Notes: generated by a model from the letters alone, not told the origin. Counted from the first letter of the stretch, positions 16,613 through 25,290 are shown. The stretch is 37,099 bases of DNA from Flavobacteriales bacterium (GCA_947460825.1 CANHHA010000029.1:1-37099), one strand, 5' to 3'. Numbers and translations are program-made.

Positions 16613-17964
16613 TTTTTCGGGGTTGATTTTGAATCCTTCGATACTCTTTCTGTGTAAAAATCCGGAGGGAATCCGTTAATGTTTCGCCATAACTCATAAC
16701 CAATCGCTACATCTTGAAGCAGGAGCATGGCATTTACACCTCCACCCACCCGAAGTGCTTTAGGCCATGGATGGTCTTTTTTATCAGGTGCAATTAGAAT
16801 TCTAAACATCCCATTTTCGGAACTAAAGTTATCGATCGCAAATACAGTACCTCCAAAAGTCCCAAAGCTATTATTGGGCCATCCCGAAAAAATAATTGCA
16901 GGCCATCCGTCAAACTGCATCCGAACCGACTGGCCTGTTCGAATCAAGGGATAATCCATTGGACGAATATACATTTCCACCGCCAAGTCATAATTTAGTG
17001 GCATGATGGTGGCAAGTTCTTGACCGGCTTTAATGGTTTCACCAATACCGCTGCTTAATATTTTGGTTACGTATCCATTCTGAGGAGCCAGAATTAAATA
17101 ATTTCCGTTTCTTATTGAATAGCCAGCGGCTTGACTTTGAAGTTTCGTAACGTCAACCTCCGCATCATACATGTTGGTCATAGCCGACATTTTTTCCGAT
17201 TCTGCTTTCGCTATTTCATCGCGGTACTTAGCCTCGGTAGACCGAACTTCTACTTTCGCATCGATTAAATCGTTTCTACTTTGTAAGAGCTTTTGTTGAG
17301 CCGAAATCATGGAGGCTTGAGCGCGTTGCATTGCCATTCGACGAGTTTCTACTTCCGTTTGGGATTTTAAGCCTGCTTTGAGTAATTTTTCAAATCGGGT
17401 TAATTGATCTTTAGCAATATCATAATTGGTCTCAGCAGCTTGAAATTCTATACTGTCCGAAGTTATTTTAAGTCGCGCCTGACGGTATTTGATTTTTGCT
17501 TGTTGTAATTTGAGTTGCGATGTTTCGATTAATGCATCAATGCGTTGGTCTAATGCGCTTACTTTTCGTTCATAGGAAACCACACTAAGTTCCTTGTTTT
17601 TAATTTGTTGCTGCGTTCGGTTGATCAATTGAGGGTCGAAATACCCGTCTTTTACTTCCGAAATTATCACAATGGTATCCCCTTTATTTACAAAGTCACC
17701 GTCTTTCACAAACCAAGTTTCAATCCGCCCCGCAATAATGGAATTAATGGTTTGTGGACGCTGCTCGGGACGCAGGGTCGTTATTTTCCCATTGGATCGA
17801 ATGTTTTGAGTCCAGGGCAACAGCATGATTAAAACAACCAAGCCCCCAATGGCGTAAAGAGCTCTTCTTAATTTCGGGGCAGAAACTTCCTGTTTTACTT
17901 TTTGATAAGCAACAAATTGATTTACATCAATTTCGTTTTTATTGTTCGGTGAAATATTTAACAT
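16609..17964 (-). CDS. HlyD family membrane-fusion (periplasmic adaptor) protein
   Basis: 451 residues. One N-terminal membrane helix (about 34-51, ALYAIGGLVVLIMLLPW) follows a cytoplasmic tail. A lipoyl half (IIAGRIETWFVKDGDFVNKG) leads into a long coiled-coil hairpin (about 120-275), and the second lipoyl half is NYLILAPQNGYVTKILSSGI. A beta-barrel domain with PLNYDLAVEMYIRPMDYPLI and IRTGQSVRMQFDGWPAI follows. The adaptor links the inner-membrane transporter to TolC. The N-terminal tail and single anchor fit the HlyD type used with ABC exporters. It lies 12 nt after the ABC gene. The C-terminus is rich in Lys and Ser. Confidence 0.93.
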   Translation of the reverse strand: MLNISPNNKNEIDVNQFVAYQKVKQEVSAPKLRRALYAIGGLVVLIMLLPWTQNIRSNGKITTLRPEQRPQTINSIIAGRIETWFVKDGDFVNKGDTIVIISEVKDGYFDPQLINRTQQQIKNKELSVVSYERKVSALDQRIDALIETSQLKLQQAKIKYRQARLKITSDSIEFQAAETNYDIAKDQLTRFEKLLKAGLKSQTEVETRRMAMQRAQASMISAQQKLLQSRNDLIDAKVEVRSTEAKYRDEIAKAESEKMSAMTNMYDAEVDVTKLQSQAAGYSIRNGNYLILAPQNGYVTKILSSGIGETIKAGQELATIMPLNYDLAVEMYIRPMDYPLIRTGQSVRMQFDGWPAIIFSGWPNNSFGTFGGTVFAIDNFSSENGMFRILIAPDKKDHPWPKALRVGGGVNAMLLLQDVAIGYELWRNINGFPPDFYTERVSKDSKSTPKK

Positions 17965-17976
17965 GCGTATTTAAGA

Positions 17977-19632
17977 TTAGCTGATTCTACCTTGGGTTAA
18001 CATTATTGTTCTTCCTGACAGTTTAGCCAAAGCGGGTTCGTCAGACTGAATCAGAAAGGTCGAATCACTAAATGTGCCGATTAAATCGATGATGGTGTCA
18101 CGGTCTTCAAGGCCTAGGTCATGCAGTGGTTCTTCCAATAAAACGAGTTTTGGAGAACCTACCAGCGCCCTTGCTAGGAGAATTTTTCGAATACAATCTT
18201 TAGGTAAAAAATGTCCTTCGGGATTCAATAAGGTATCATATCCTTCTTTCAAAAATTGAATTTGTTTTGATAGATTTAATTGATCACAAAGCTGTTGTAC
18301 TTCGCCGAAACTCACATAATCTCTTCCGAGGGTAATGTTTTCAAGCACCGTTGCGTTTATGAGTAAATCCTGAGACAGCATATTCCCAATACGGTTTCTG
18401 AGATAAACTCTATTCAGATTACCCAGGGGAATGTTGTTGATGGATAAGTTTCCTGCGACTGGTTGATACATCCCGCCAATGAGTCCAAAAATTATATGCG
18501 TAGAAACCGAATTATCGGTTTTGAATATAATGATTTCGTTAGGTTTTACCGTGAAAGATACATTTTCGAGTAATATTTGACTCGTTAGTTCATTGGTGTA
18601 TGAAACATTCACTAAATCAATTTCAAACCCGTGGTCGCTGGTAGGGATTTCCATACCAGATTTTTGTTCTAAAGGCAGGTCGGTTACTTGCCCGATTTTC
18701 TCAATTGCAGTGAGTAAGTCATATACTGTTTCTAGACTCACAATGAGTTTTTCAACCGAACTTAAAATTAATAGAATGATAATTTCCGCGGCTACAAACT
18801 GACCAATGTTCATGGTTTGGTTAATCACTAAAACCCCGCCAATCACTAATAAAGACATGGCAATAATTGCCTTGAAACCAATTAAATACAAGTATTGTTG
18901 CTTGAGAATCTTGAAGTGCTCATTGCGGCTTTTTAAGTATTCAACCAAATATTGATCTGTCCTAAACATTAAATAGGAGGGAGTACCAGCCATTTTAAAA
19001 CTGAACCGCGTGTATGCAATTTGTTGAAGCCAATGCGCAATTTTGTATTTGTAATTAGATTCCCGGAGGCTGGATCTAAATCCCCGTTCTGCGGTAATGC
19101 GAAAAACTAAGATTAATAAAATGATCAAAGCAAGCCCGAAGAAAATAAAAAAACTGTGATAAAAAGAGAGCAAAATCAGACCGAAAACAATCTGTAAAGA
19201 CGCTGAAGCAAAGTCTAAAATTAACTTAGAAAGTCCTTTTTGTATGGTAATGGTATCAAAAAAACGATTTGGTAATTCAGGGGCATATTTGTGTGCCAGC
19301 GCTTCGGCATTGATTAAGGGAATTCTATCTGTGAAATCCAAAGCAGATCTAACGAAGATTCGCTGTTGAAGGTTTTCCGTAATGCGCATTTGTGCAATGT
19401 TTAAAAGGCCAGAAACAATGATGGCTAACATGACAAGAACAACTAAAACAATCCAGGAGGTGCTCACCCTTCCCATTTGGATGAAGTTAACAATGGCTTG
19501 TATTCCAATGGGTAGTCCCAGACCTACGACACCACTGAAGGCAGCAAAGATATACACGTTTCGGATCTCACCATTATCGGGCTTGAGCATGGATAATAGC
19601 CGTTTAAATGGGGTCATTGCTTCTGCTTTCAT
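17977..19632 (-). CDS. ABC exporter subunit with a degenerate nucleotide-binding domain
   Basis: 551 residues: six membrane helices in a type I exporter transmembrane domain (about 20-310), then an ABC-type domain (about 335-551). The fold context is convincing (DLVNVSYTNELTSQILLENV; LRNRIGNMLSQDLLINATVL with a Q-loop; NITLG). Yet the catalytic motifs are gone. At the Walker A site KTDNSVSTH (371-379) replaces GxxGxGKST, with no P-loop Lys or glycines. LPKDC (476-480) replaces LSGGQ. Walker B reads LVLLEEP (496-502), so the Mg-binding Asp is Glu500, with Glu501 at the catalytic Glu position. Asp531 sits where the H-loop His should be. No peptidase C39 domain is present. It is the inner-membrane part of the tetR-ABC-hlyD-tolC operon, with a 4-nt overlap with tetR. 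Whether it is ATP-driven is doubtful. Confidence 0.88.
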   Translation of the reverse strand: MKAEAMTPFKRLLSMLKPDNGEIRNVYIFAAFSGVVGLGLPIGIQAIVNFIQMGRVSTSWIVLVVLVMLAIIVSGLLNIAQMRITENLQQRIFVRSALDFTDRIPLINAEALAHKYAPELPNRFFDTITIQKGLSKLILDFASASLQIVFGLILLSFYHSFFIFFGLALIILLILVFRITAERGFRSSLRESNYKYKIAHWLQQIAYTRFSFKMAGTPSYLMFRTDQYLVEYLKSRNEHFKILKQQYLYLIGFKAIIAMSLLVIGGVLVINQTMNIGQFVAAEIIILLILSSVEKLIVSLETVYDLLTAIEKIGQVTDLPLEQKSGMEIPTSDHGFEIDLVNVSYTNELTSQILLENVSFTVKPNEIIIFKTDNSVSTHIIFGLIGGMYQPVAGNLSINNIPLGNLNRVYLRNRIGNMLSQDLLINATVLENITLGRDYVSFGEVQQLCDQLNLSKQIQFLKEGYDTLLNPEGHFLPKDCIRKILLARALVGSPKLVLLEEPLHDLGLEDRDTIIDLIGTFSDSTFLIQSDEPALAKLSGRTIMLTQGRIS

Positions 19633-20288
19633 TCCAGTACTTTTTGTATAATTAGTTGTGAAAATGCCTCTACGGTATCTTTCTCAGGGGTAGAATTGGT
19701 TAGTCTTGGTAAGTGGACCGAAAAAAATCGTTGTTGATTGGCATTTTCTATGAGATTCGAAATCAACATTTCCGGATATGGAAACGACGGATTCAGTTGC
19801 TTAACATAGGCCGATACGGTCGATACAATCGACTTATATAAAAGGTAGATCCCAACTTGGTTCTCGTCATCTACAGATTTCGTGTGAAGGGCTTTTCCAG
19901 ATTCTTGAATTACAAGCTGCTTTAACGATAATTCATCCGGTATAAATCCCAATTGTGCGGGGTCGGGCAAACCAGTGAGCACGGTAATACAATTACTTAA
20001 CTTGTGCCTTGTGTCTTCAATGTTGGCGGTAGCTAATATCAATCGGTACGCGATAATCTCCCAATACCAATTGATCAGATAAAGTAAGAAATTATGTTTG
20101 TTTTCGAAGTATCGATAGATCGTAGCTTCCGTTGAATGAATATTCTGTGCTAACTTCTTGAAGGTAAACGCTTCAAATCCAAGCGCGTTTATTAAGTCGA
20201 TTCCCTCCAATAACATTTTTATGCCGATGTCAGAAGACCTCGGATCTTTGAGGTATAGGTTGGCATTTACTTGAATCGTAATACTCAT
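19629..20288 (-). CDS. TetR/AcrR family transcriptional regulator
   Basis: 219 residues. The N-terminal helix-turn-helix (about 18-70) reads IKMLLEGIDLINALGFEAFT, FKKLAQNIHSTEATIYRYFE, NKHNFLLYLINWYW, the classic TetR pattern in which TIYRYFENK ends the recognition helix. The C-terminal part is helical and ligand-binding, without known ligand. It is the first gene of the operon and is coupled to the ABC gene by a 4-nt overlap. A palindrome lies next to the promoter upstream, so it likely represses its own operon and is released by an inducer related to the exported compound. Confidence 0.9.
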   Translation of the reverse strand: MSITIQVNANLYLKDPRSSDIGIKMLLEGIDLINALGFEAFTFKKLAQNIHSTEATIYRYFENKHNFLLYLINWYWEIIAYRLILATANIEDTRHKLSNCITVLTGLPDPAQLGFIPDELSLKQLVIQESGKALHTKSVDDENQVGIYLLYKSIVSTVSAYVKQLNPSFPYPEMLISNLIENANQQRFFSVHLPRLTNSTPEKDTVEAFSQLIIQKVLE

Positions 20289-20307
20289 TCAGAGGGTTTA
20301 ATGGATG

Positions 20308-20315
20308 CAAAAATA
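20308..20315 (-). promoter_or_regulatory. candidate -7 promoter element, TATTTTTG, of the export operon
   Basis: Exact TAnnTTTG match on the minus strand, 19 nt before the tetR ATG at 20288. Confidence 0.5.
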
Positions 20316-20328
20316 ATAGTATAACTAT
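20316..20328. promoter_or_regulatory. candidate TetR operator palindrome
   Basis: ATAGT and ACTAT form an inverted repeat with a 3-nt centre. It abuts the upstream edge of the -7 box, between the -7 and -33 positions, an ideal place for repression by the TetR protein encoded just downstream. Confidence 0.4.
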
Positions 20329-20374
20329 CATGATTGAAAGTAATAACATTTTTTAGCAGAAATAATCCAGATTC

Positions 20375-21850
20375 TTAGGTGCCGCAGAATGTTTGATGCC
20401 CCAAATTCTCATCCGGGGTGGGTGGAGTCATCCAAGAAATAAGATTCGCATCAAAGAAGTATGGATTGCTCCAAATGTTTAAGGCCTCTTGGAATCGTTG
20501 CTTTTTTCCGGGGTTTGCTTCCCACTGATCAGTTTCGGATAGTAGCGACTCAACAATGTGATTTCTTGGGATTACTACGGGATTTACGGCTGCCATGCAT
20601 CTAAGGCGCTCTTCCATTGAATACCCGAGTGCTTCGGCAGTTTCATTCCAGGATTTTCTCCACGTGCTGAATGCGGGTATGTTCCAAGGATTTATGGAAT
20701 CGGGTAAGGCATGACTCAAACCGGCGAAGGTGTTGGTGTAATCGACCGCGTGAAGTTGCATGAGGGCTAATAGCTCTTCAATCAGCAATTTACTGCTTGA
20801 ATCTGCCACATGAAAACCAATTTTCTTGGCCATGCTGTAATTATATATTTCTGTCCATTCTTGGTCAAAAGATTGAATCAGAGTTTTTGCTCGGGCAATA
20901 GCACGGGACTCCTCAGAATCTATGAGTGGTAACAGAGCTTCCGTTAATCGAACCAAATTCCATTGAATTATATTGCCTTGTTGCTCAAAGGCATAGCGTC
21001 CTTGGGTGTCGATGGAGCTAAAAACAGTTTTGGGATGGTATTGATTCATGAAAGCACAAGGACCATAATCAAAGGTTTCTCCGCTCAGTGCAGTATTATC
21101 TGTATTCATTACGCCGTGAATAAATCCAACACGCATCCATTCCGCTATCAATTGAAATTGGTTGGTAGCCACCGATACAATGAATTCAACGGCCATATTT
21201 TCAGCCGCTCTGCATTGCGGATAAAGTCGGTCGACCGCATACTGTAACAGTGCTTCTAAGTCTTTCGTGGTTAAAAAATACCGCGCGTATTCAAAGGTTC
21301 CAACTCGGAGGTGACTTTTCATGATTCGTCCGAGCACCGCCCCAGGTTCTTGCCTTTCGCGGCTAATAGTTTCTCCAGTTGCTACCACGCCTATGGAACG
21401 CGAGGTAGGAATTTTTAAGCCATGCATCGCTTCGCTAATAAGGTATTCTCTCATCATGGCTTTAACGGTTGCCTTGCCATCACCACGTCTTGCATAGGCT
21501 GAAGGACCGCTGCCTTTCAATTGAAGGTCGTAGCGCTCCTTATCTTTAACAATTTCTCCAATCACTAGGGCTCTACCATCTCCCAACATTGTGAAATGTC
21601 CGAACTGATGTCCTGCGTAGGCTTGAGAAAAAGCACGGGATAATTCTAAAGATTTGACATTAGTATCCACGCTGATCAACGCGCTAAGGTAGGCGTGTGG
21701 AATATTTAGATTGGCTAAAAGGGCTTCGTTTTCGATTAACAGGTGTGGGGATTGAAAGCGAAGCGGCTTTGTGTAGGAATAAAATGACGCGGGAAGGTTT
21801 AAGTACGTGTATTCAAGGTTGAGCATCGACATGGCGGTATGCGTGGTCAA
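20375..21850 (-). CDS. selO: SelO (YdiU) family protein adenylyltransferase (AMPylase)
   Basis: 491 residues from the ATG at 21850; in-frame ATGs at 21832 and 21826 would shorten the 38-nt overlap with the upstream gene and cannot be excluded. SelO is a pseudokinase that transfers AMP to Ser, Thr or Tyr of other proteins, with a role in redox stress. Hallmarks are YAGHQFGHFTMLGDGRALVI, LKGSGPSAYARRGDGKATVK, MREYLISEAMHGLKIPTSRS, SRERQEPGAVLGR and HGVMNTDNTALSGETFDYGP. The protein ends in FCGT: Cys489, third from the end, sits where animal SelO has selenocysteine and E. coli SelO has Cys. Follows the DUF2237 gene on the same strand. Confidence 0.95.
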   Translation of the reverse strand: MTTHTAMSMLNLEYTYLNLPASFYSYTKPLRFQSPHLLIENEALLANLNIPHAYLSALISVDTNVKSLELSRAFSQAYAGHQFGHFTMLGDGRALVIGEIVKDKERYDLQLKGSGPSAYARRGDGKATVKAMMREYLISEAMHGLKIPTSRSIGVVATGETISRERQEPGAVLGRIMKSHLRVGTFEYARYFLTTKDLEALLQYAVDRLYPQCRAAENMAVEFIVSVATNQFQLIAEWMRVGFIHGVMNTDNTALSGETFDYGPCAFMNQYHPKTVFSSIDTQGRYAFEQQGNIIQWNLVRLTEALLPLIDSEESRAIARAKTLIQSFDQEWTEIYNYSMAKKIGFHVADSSSKLLIEELLALMQLHAVDYTNTFAGLSHALPDSINPWNIPAFSTWRKSWNETAEALGYSMEERLRCMAAVNPVVIPRNHIVESLLSETDQWEANPGKKQRFQEALNIWSNPYFFDANLISWMTPPTPDENLGHQTFCGT

Positions 21851-22199
21851 TTAAGTCTGAAATTTCAACATAAGTTAATGCTGCTTCCGCCGTTGCTTCA
21901 AGTTTCACTAAAGGAGCCTTGCCTGCCGCTAACGCTTCCTTCCAACGCAGCGCACAGAGACACCAAAAATCACCCGGCTTCAATCCTGAGAAATTATAGT
22001 GTGGAATAGGTGTAGAAAGGTCGTTGCCAACTGCTTTAGAAAAGGTCAAAAACTCTTCCGTCATTTGAGCACAAACAACATGTCGTCCTTTATCAAAGTC
22101 ATCGGTTCTACATAACCCATCGCGATAGAATCCGGTAAGTGGATCCATACAGCAAGGAATCAACGGGTCGCCAAAAATATTTTTTTGAACTGTATTCAT
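21813..22199 (-). CDS. DUF2237 family protein
   Basis: The ATG at 22199 gives 128 residues (MNTVQKNIFGDPLIPCCMDP); upstream in-frame ATGs at 22217 and 22277 add unconserved residues, the latter within the neighbouring gene. The family pattern is clear: CCMDPLTGFYRDGLCRT, HVVCAQMTEEFLTFSKAVGN, DLSTPIPHYNFSGLKPGDFW, CLCALRWKEALAAGKAPLV, LEATAEAALTYVEISDL. Several conserved Cys (CC, CRT, VVC, WCLC) could bind a metal or form redox pairs, but the function is not known. The 3' end overlaps selO by up to 38 nt, which suggests co-expression. Confidence 0.92.
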   Translation of the reverse strand: MNTVQKNIFGDPLIPCCMDPLTGFYRDGLCRTDDFDKGRHVVCAQMTEEFLTFSKAVGNDLSTPIPHYNFSGLKPGDFWCLCALRWKEALAAGKAPLVKLEATAEAALTYVEISDLIDHAYRHVDAQP

Positions 22200-22248
22200 G
22201 TTCGTTTCAACACGCATCTTGGTCTTAAGTTCATCTAAAGAGGAACTT

Positions 22249-22998
22249 TTATTGCACTGCAAGGAAGATTGTGCCAATGATCCCTACTAAACCGCTGAAA
22301 TAAGAGATGAGTGCATCTCTTGTTTTACGCTTTTTAGCTTGTTTAGCGTATGCAAGTTTATAGTCAGGCTCTGATTTAAGCAATGCATTATTTGGATTTA
22401 ATGGATTATCGAGTTTGGTTGGCTTAACACATGCAATGGTAATTCCAGCAATCATCGGATATAACATCACGGAAGAAATTCCTAAGAGTACCTCTCCAAC
22501 GATTACACCCGTACCTGTCTTATAGTATACGTTGGCATCGTATTGGGCAAGCTCAATCAATTGATCCTTCTGCAATACCGTTACAGCGTTGAAGTCACTA
22601 AAGTTTTCGATAGCACCATTCGAGTATTTGATAAGCAAGAAATTCTTATGATCTGTGGTTGTAGGAGATTGGATATGTCCATTGTATCGAAAATACGTGA
22701 TAGAATCGGGCGAAATTGCCAGAATTTTAACGGGAATTATTGCTCCATTTTTTGATATTATTGTATCGTTCTTGTAAAATACTTCGGCGGGCGAATTTGC
22801 TCGTTTAATCAACAATATTTGATCTAATGCAATCAGGGTTAATTCTTCGCTGAGTTCTCCTCGGTAGGATATATATCCATCGACTTGTTCTACAATAATT
22901 CCTGTTAGAAGTTCTCCTGAATTTTTAATCAGAGTATCCTGAGCAAATACACCTGCTCCGAGGCAGATAAACGCAAGAACGAGTTTAATGGATTTCAT
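22249..22998 (-). CDS. secreted or membrane protein of unknown function, two repeated beta motifs
   Basis: 249 residues with a signal peptide (about 1-19, ending AGVFAQ). Two similar beta motifs follow (about 20-70 and 71-135): DTLIKNSGELLTGIIVEQVD and NDTIISKNGAIIPVKILAIS, each leading to I-x-Y and an IKY/IKR turn. The upstream neighbour shares this motif (LITFRNGTQVNGSILELTPT). A Gly-rich hydrophobic segment (about 161-188, GTGVIVGEVLLGISSVMLYP) and a second at the end (about 230-248) may be membrane helices. A basic stretch KQAKKRKTR lies between. I do not recognise a family. It is 2 nt downstream of the next gene up, so the two form an operon. Confidence 0.7.
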   Translation of the reverse strand: MKSIKLVLAFICLGAGVFAQDTLIKNSGELLTGIIVEQVDGYISYRGELSEELTLIALDQILLIKRANSPAEVFYKNDTIISKNGAIIPVKILAISPDSITYFRYNGHIQSPTTTDHKNFLLIKYSNGAIENFSDFNAVTVLQKDQLIELAQYDANVYYKTGTGVIVGEVLLGISSVMLYPMIAGITIACVKPTKLDNPLNPNNALLKSEPDYKLAYAKQAKKRKTRDALISYFSGLVGIIGTIFLAVQ

Positions 22999-23000
22999 AA

Positions 23001-23822
23001 TTAGCCCTTACGAGAATTAAATCCAACGAGTAAACTCAATCTAAATCCTGAATTAGAGTTTTTACCTGGAATTGTTTGATACGTGCCAGTATTCCAGTCG
23101 TACACTTGTTCATCTGGAAGAATTTTCTTGATGTTTGGACTAAATGCGATGTTTATTGGAAAGGTGATTTTACCTACCTTGAAGGATGCTCCCGCCGCCA
23201 ATACAATCCCAAATCCGGCAAGCGAAACGCTTGGTCCAACTCCAAATTCAACTCCATTTGCACCTCGAAAACCAATAATACCTGATGCGCTTGGTAAAAA
23301 CAGTCCTTGTTCAATTCCACCAATTAATGGAATAAACTCAATTAAACCGGCAGCTCCATTTTCTAGGGTAAAGATGCGCGTTTCAAATTGCCACCCAAAT
23401 TGCGATACAAATGGCGTAATGTCTGCCCGATTGAACGCGTCAGCGATTCTTGTACGTGTAGTTCCAGCACTGATGTAGGTAAAACCTACCCTTGGGCCCC
23501 CATAGCGCTTCGTGGGTATGAGCATTTCATCTTCAATGGGGTCTGTCTTGGTGTTCGTTTTGTTTGTATATGCAGGATTTGAAACAATCGGACTTGGGTT
23601 TAACGTTTCAACAGTTCCGTTTTTATAGGTAATTGAACTTACGTCTGAGAGGTTCATGGAATACGTTGGACCATCCGCAACTTTTTTAAATTTAATCAAG
23701 GTAGGTGTAAGTTCAAGTATGCTACCATTTACTTGAGTTCCGTTTCGAAAAGTGATTAGGTCCTGCGCGATCATAACACCGATGGTAAACGTACTTAACA
23801 ATAGGGTAAAGAGTATTTTCAT
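23001..23822 (-). CDS. putative outer-membrane protein of unknown function
   Basis: 273 residues with a signal peptide (about 1-19, ending GVMIAQ). A small beta motif (about 20-75, LITFRNGTQVNGSILELTPT then SMNLSDVSSITYKNGTVETL) is the common Bacteroidota element also seen twice in the next gene. A Lys/Thr/Asn-rich linker (about 76-100) leads to a Gly-rich beta region (about 105-273: RYGGPRVGFTYISAG, ANGVEFGVGPSVSLAGFGIV, AGASFKVGKITFPINIAFSP). This looks like a small barrel. The C-terminus FRLSLLVGFNSRKG is barrel-like. First gene of the pair, with its own promoter-like box. Confidence 0.72.
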   Translation of the reverse strand: MKILFTLLLSTFTIGVMIAQDLITFRNGTQVNGSILELTPTLIKFKKVADGPTYSMNLSDVSSITYKNGTVETLNPSPIVSNPAYTNKTNTKTDPIEDEMLIPTKRYGGPRVGFTYISAGTTRTRIADAFNRADITPFVSQFGWQFETRIFTLENGAAGLIEFIPLIGGIEQGLFLPSASGIIGFRGANGVEFGVGPSVSLAGFGIVLAAGASFKVGKITFPINIAFSPNIKKILPDEQVYDWNTGTYQTIPGKNSNSGFRLSLLVGFNSRKG

Positions 23823-23838
23823 TATAATTATTTAAGTT

Positions 23839-23846
23839 CAAATGTA
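23839..23846 (-). promoter_or_regulatory. candidate -7 promoter element, TACATTTG, for the gene at 23001-23822
   Basis: Exact TAnnTTTG match on the minus strand, 16 nt upstream of the ATG at 23822. Confidence 0.5.
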
Positions 23847-24084
23847 CATAATAAAAAGCATTTCTATTTTGCTATTTTTGAAACACCAAACACGGCACTT
23901 GCGAATTCTGCAACTCTTATGGTTGCTCATTTATGAAAAGAAGAAAACTTCTGTTTAGATTTAATAGAATGATTGGGGTTCGGGCATTGACCGAATGCAA
24001 TATTTTTGAGTGTTGATTTTTGTAATTAAGCATCATTATTAAATATCTAATGATGATATCAACCGGGTTTGTTTCTCTATTAGA

Positions 24085-24570
24085 CTAGAAATGTATCTCT
24101 TTTGCTTTCTTCCAATGATATCCCGGTGTTTCTTGTCCTTCGTCTTGCCAGCCTTGAAAAACCTTAAGCATATTGCGTTTATCAGGAATCAAATAAAAGT
24201 AATCACCTGCCCCGGCATACCAGCTCGCACAGGCAGTGATTGCATTAGATGGAATGTCCATGTCGGAAAATTGATTTTTTTCAACGAGTGCTGCATCGCC
24301 CATAACTTTTGCAACTAAGGTGGTTTCTGCTTGACAAATTACATAAACAAGGGATTGAGGCATTTCACTTTCTGAATCAGTTTCATGAGTAATATAAAAT
24401 CTACCGCTAACGGTGGTAGGTTTCTCATCCGGTTTATTGATTTTATTCTTTACCTCGACAGGATTTTTTGCCTCAGGAGGTGCGGGCGGAGTGGGGATTT
24501 TAGTGTTGTCTTCTGAATTACAACTGTATACTAAAAACGTTAGGGCGAGTAGGAATGGGAAATATTTCAT
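24085..24570 (-). CDS. small lipoprotein of unknown function
   Basis: 161 residues. The N-terminus MKYFPFLLALTFLVYSCNSE has a lipobox (LVYSC), so Cys17 is probably lipid-modified and the protein is anchored to a membrane. A Pro/Lys/Glu linker (about 22-52) precedes a compact domain (about 55-161) with paired Cys (VICQAE; ITACASW) and aromatic runs YAGAGDYFYLIPDKR and GWQDEGQETPGYHW. I do not recognise the domain. The 262-base stretch on its 3' side (23823-24084) holds no supported gene; I see only a possible 27-residue reading frame at 23933-24016. Confidence 0.7.
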   Translation of the reverse strand: MKYFPFLLALTFLVYSCNSEDNTKIPTPPAPPEAKNPVEVKNKINKPDEKPTTVSGRFYITHETDSESEMPQSLVYVICQAETTLVAKVMGDAALVEKNQFSDMDIPSNAITACASWYAGAGDYFYLIPDKRNMLKVFQGWQDEGQETPGYHWKKAKEIHF

Positions 24571-24574
24571 TGGA

Positions 24575-24582
24575 TAAAAATA
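24575..24582 (-). promoter_or_regulatory. candidate -7 promoter element, TATTTTTA, for the lipoprotein gene
   Basis: One mismatch to TAnnTTTG, 4 nt before the ATG at 24570. Confidence 0.3.
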
Positions 24583-24668
24583 GGGAAATGTTACTTATGA
24601 ATCGAAGAATAAACGTGTGTTTAACACCATAGGTTGCGAGTTAGTGTTGTGTTATTATCGAAATAAAA

Positions 24669-25290
24669 CTAAATCTTAACACAACGAACAGAAAGACCTT
24701 CACCTGTGTGGAATGAGCTCGTGTAGTTCTTTAAAAAGCCATCAATTTCTAATTGATCGGATACTCCCGTAAAAATGCTTTCACTTGCACACCAAAAATA
24801 GGCTCGATTCTTTATGTTATAAAAGGAGCCGAATTCAGTTCTCATTCCGCCAGGTAATATGCTTAATCCGCTAGCATTGGTAAATTGTTTTTTTAGGGAG
24901 TTTGTATCCAAACAAGTTATCTAACCAAGATGTCTTTTTAGGATTCCAATGGGTTGGATCTATAATTGATTCATGAAAATTATCACCTAAAAATGAAAAA
25001 AGCGCTTCCCAATCTTGTACTGTGGCTATTCGCCAACCGGCTGGTGCAAGTCCTCGTGGGTCAACTACAGCATGCCTATTATATAACCTGCCGTATGGAA
25101 TATTTGTGTCTTTAACATTATTGTAATAACAGGAGGCTGCTTTTGACTCCCCAATCAAAATAGGAGATTGGTTTTCCCAATCAGTATCATTTTCAATAAG
25201 GGGAATAGAATCTCCATTATTAAATGTATGGACATCTAAATTCTTGAGCATCCAAATTTGATTTCCAATAGTAACCGATTCTATTTCCAT
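24669..25290 (-). pseudogene. FISUMP domain protein, broken by a +1 frameshift in a run of seven A
   Basis: Frame one (25290 to 24871) reads MEIESVTIGNQIWMLKNLDV, then RLYNRHAVVDPRGLAPAGWR and WEALFSFLGDN, and ends LFGYKLPKKTIYQC. Frame two (to 24669) reads KQFTNASGLSILPGGMRTEF, GSFYNIKNRAYFWCASES and GEGLSVRCVKI. Together they are one FISUMP (Fibrobacter succinogenes major paralogous) domain of about 206 residues. The join is at T7 on the plus strand (24888-24894, A7 in the gene): with six A the frame would continue GYKLPKKQFTNASG. FISUMP domains are common in surface proteins of Bacteroidota, but this one has no signal peptide, so the start may be missing or the copy may be a fragment. Sequencing error, a real mutation or polymerase slippage could all explain it. 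Confidence 0.85.

Noticed and set aside
23933..24016. A 27-residue frame (MKRRKLLFRFNRM...) downstream of a TATTTTTG box at 23873-23880
   Set aside because: Short, basic and without conserved features; a leader of over 50 nt and no terminator. Too weak to call a gene.
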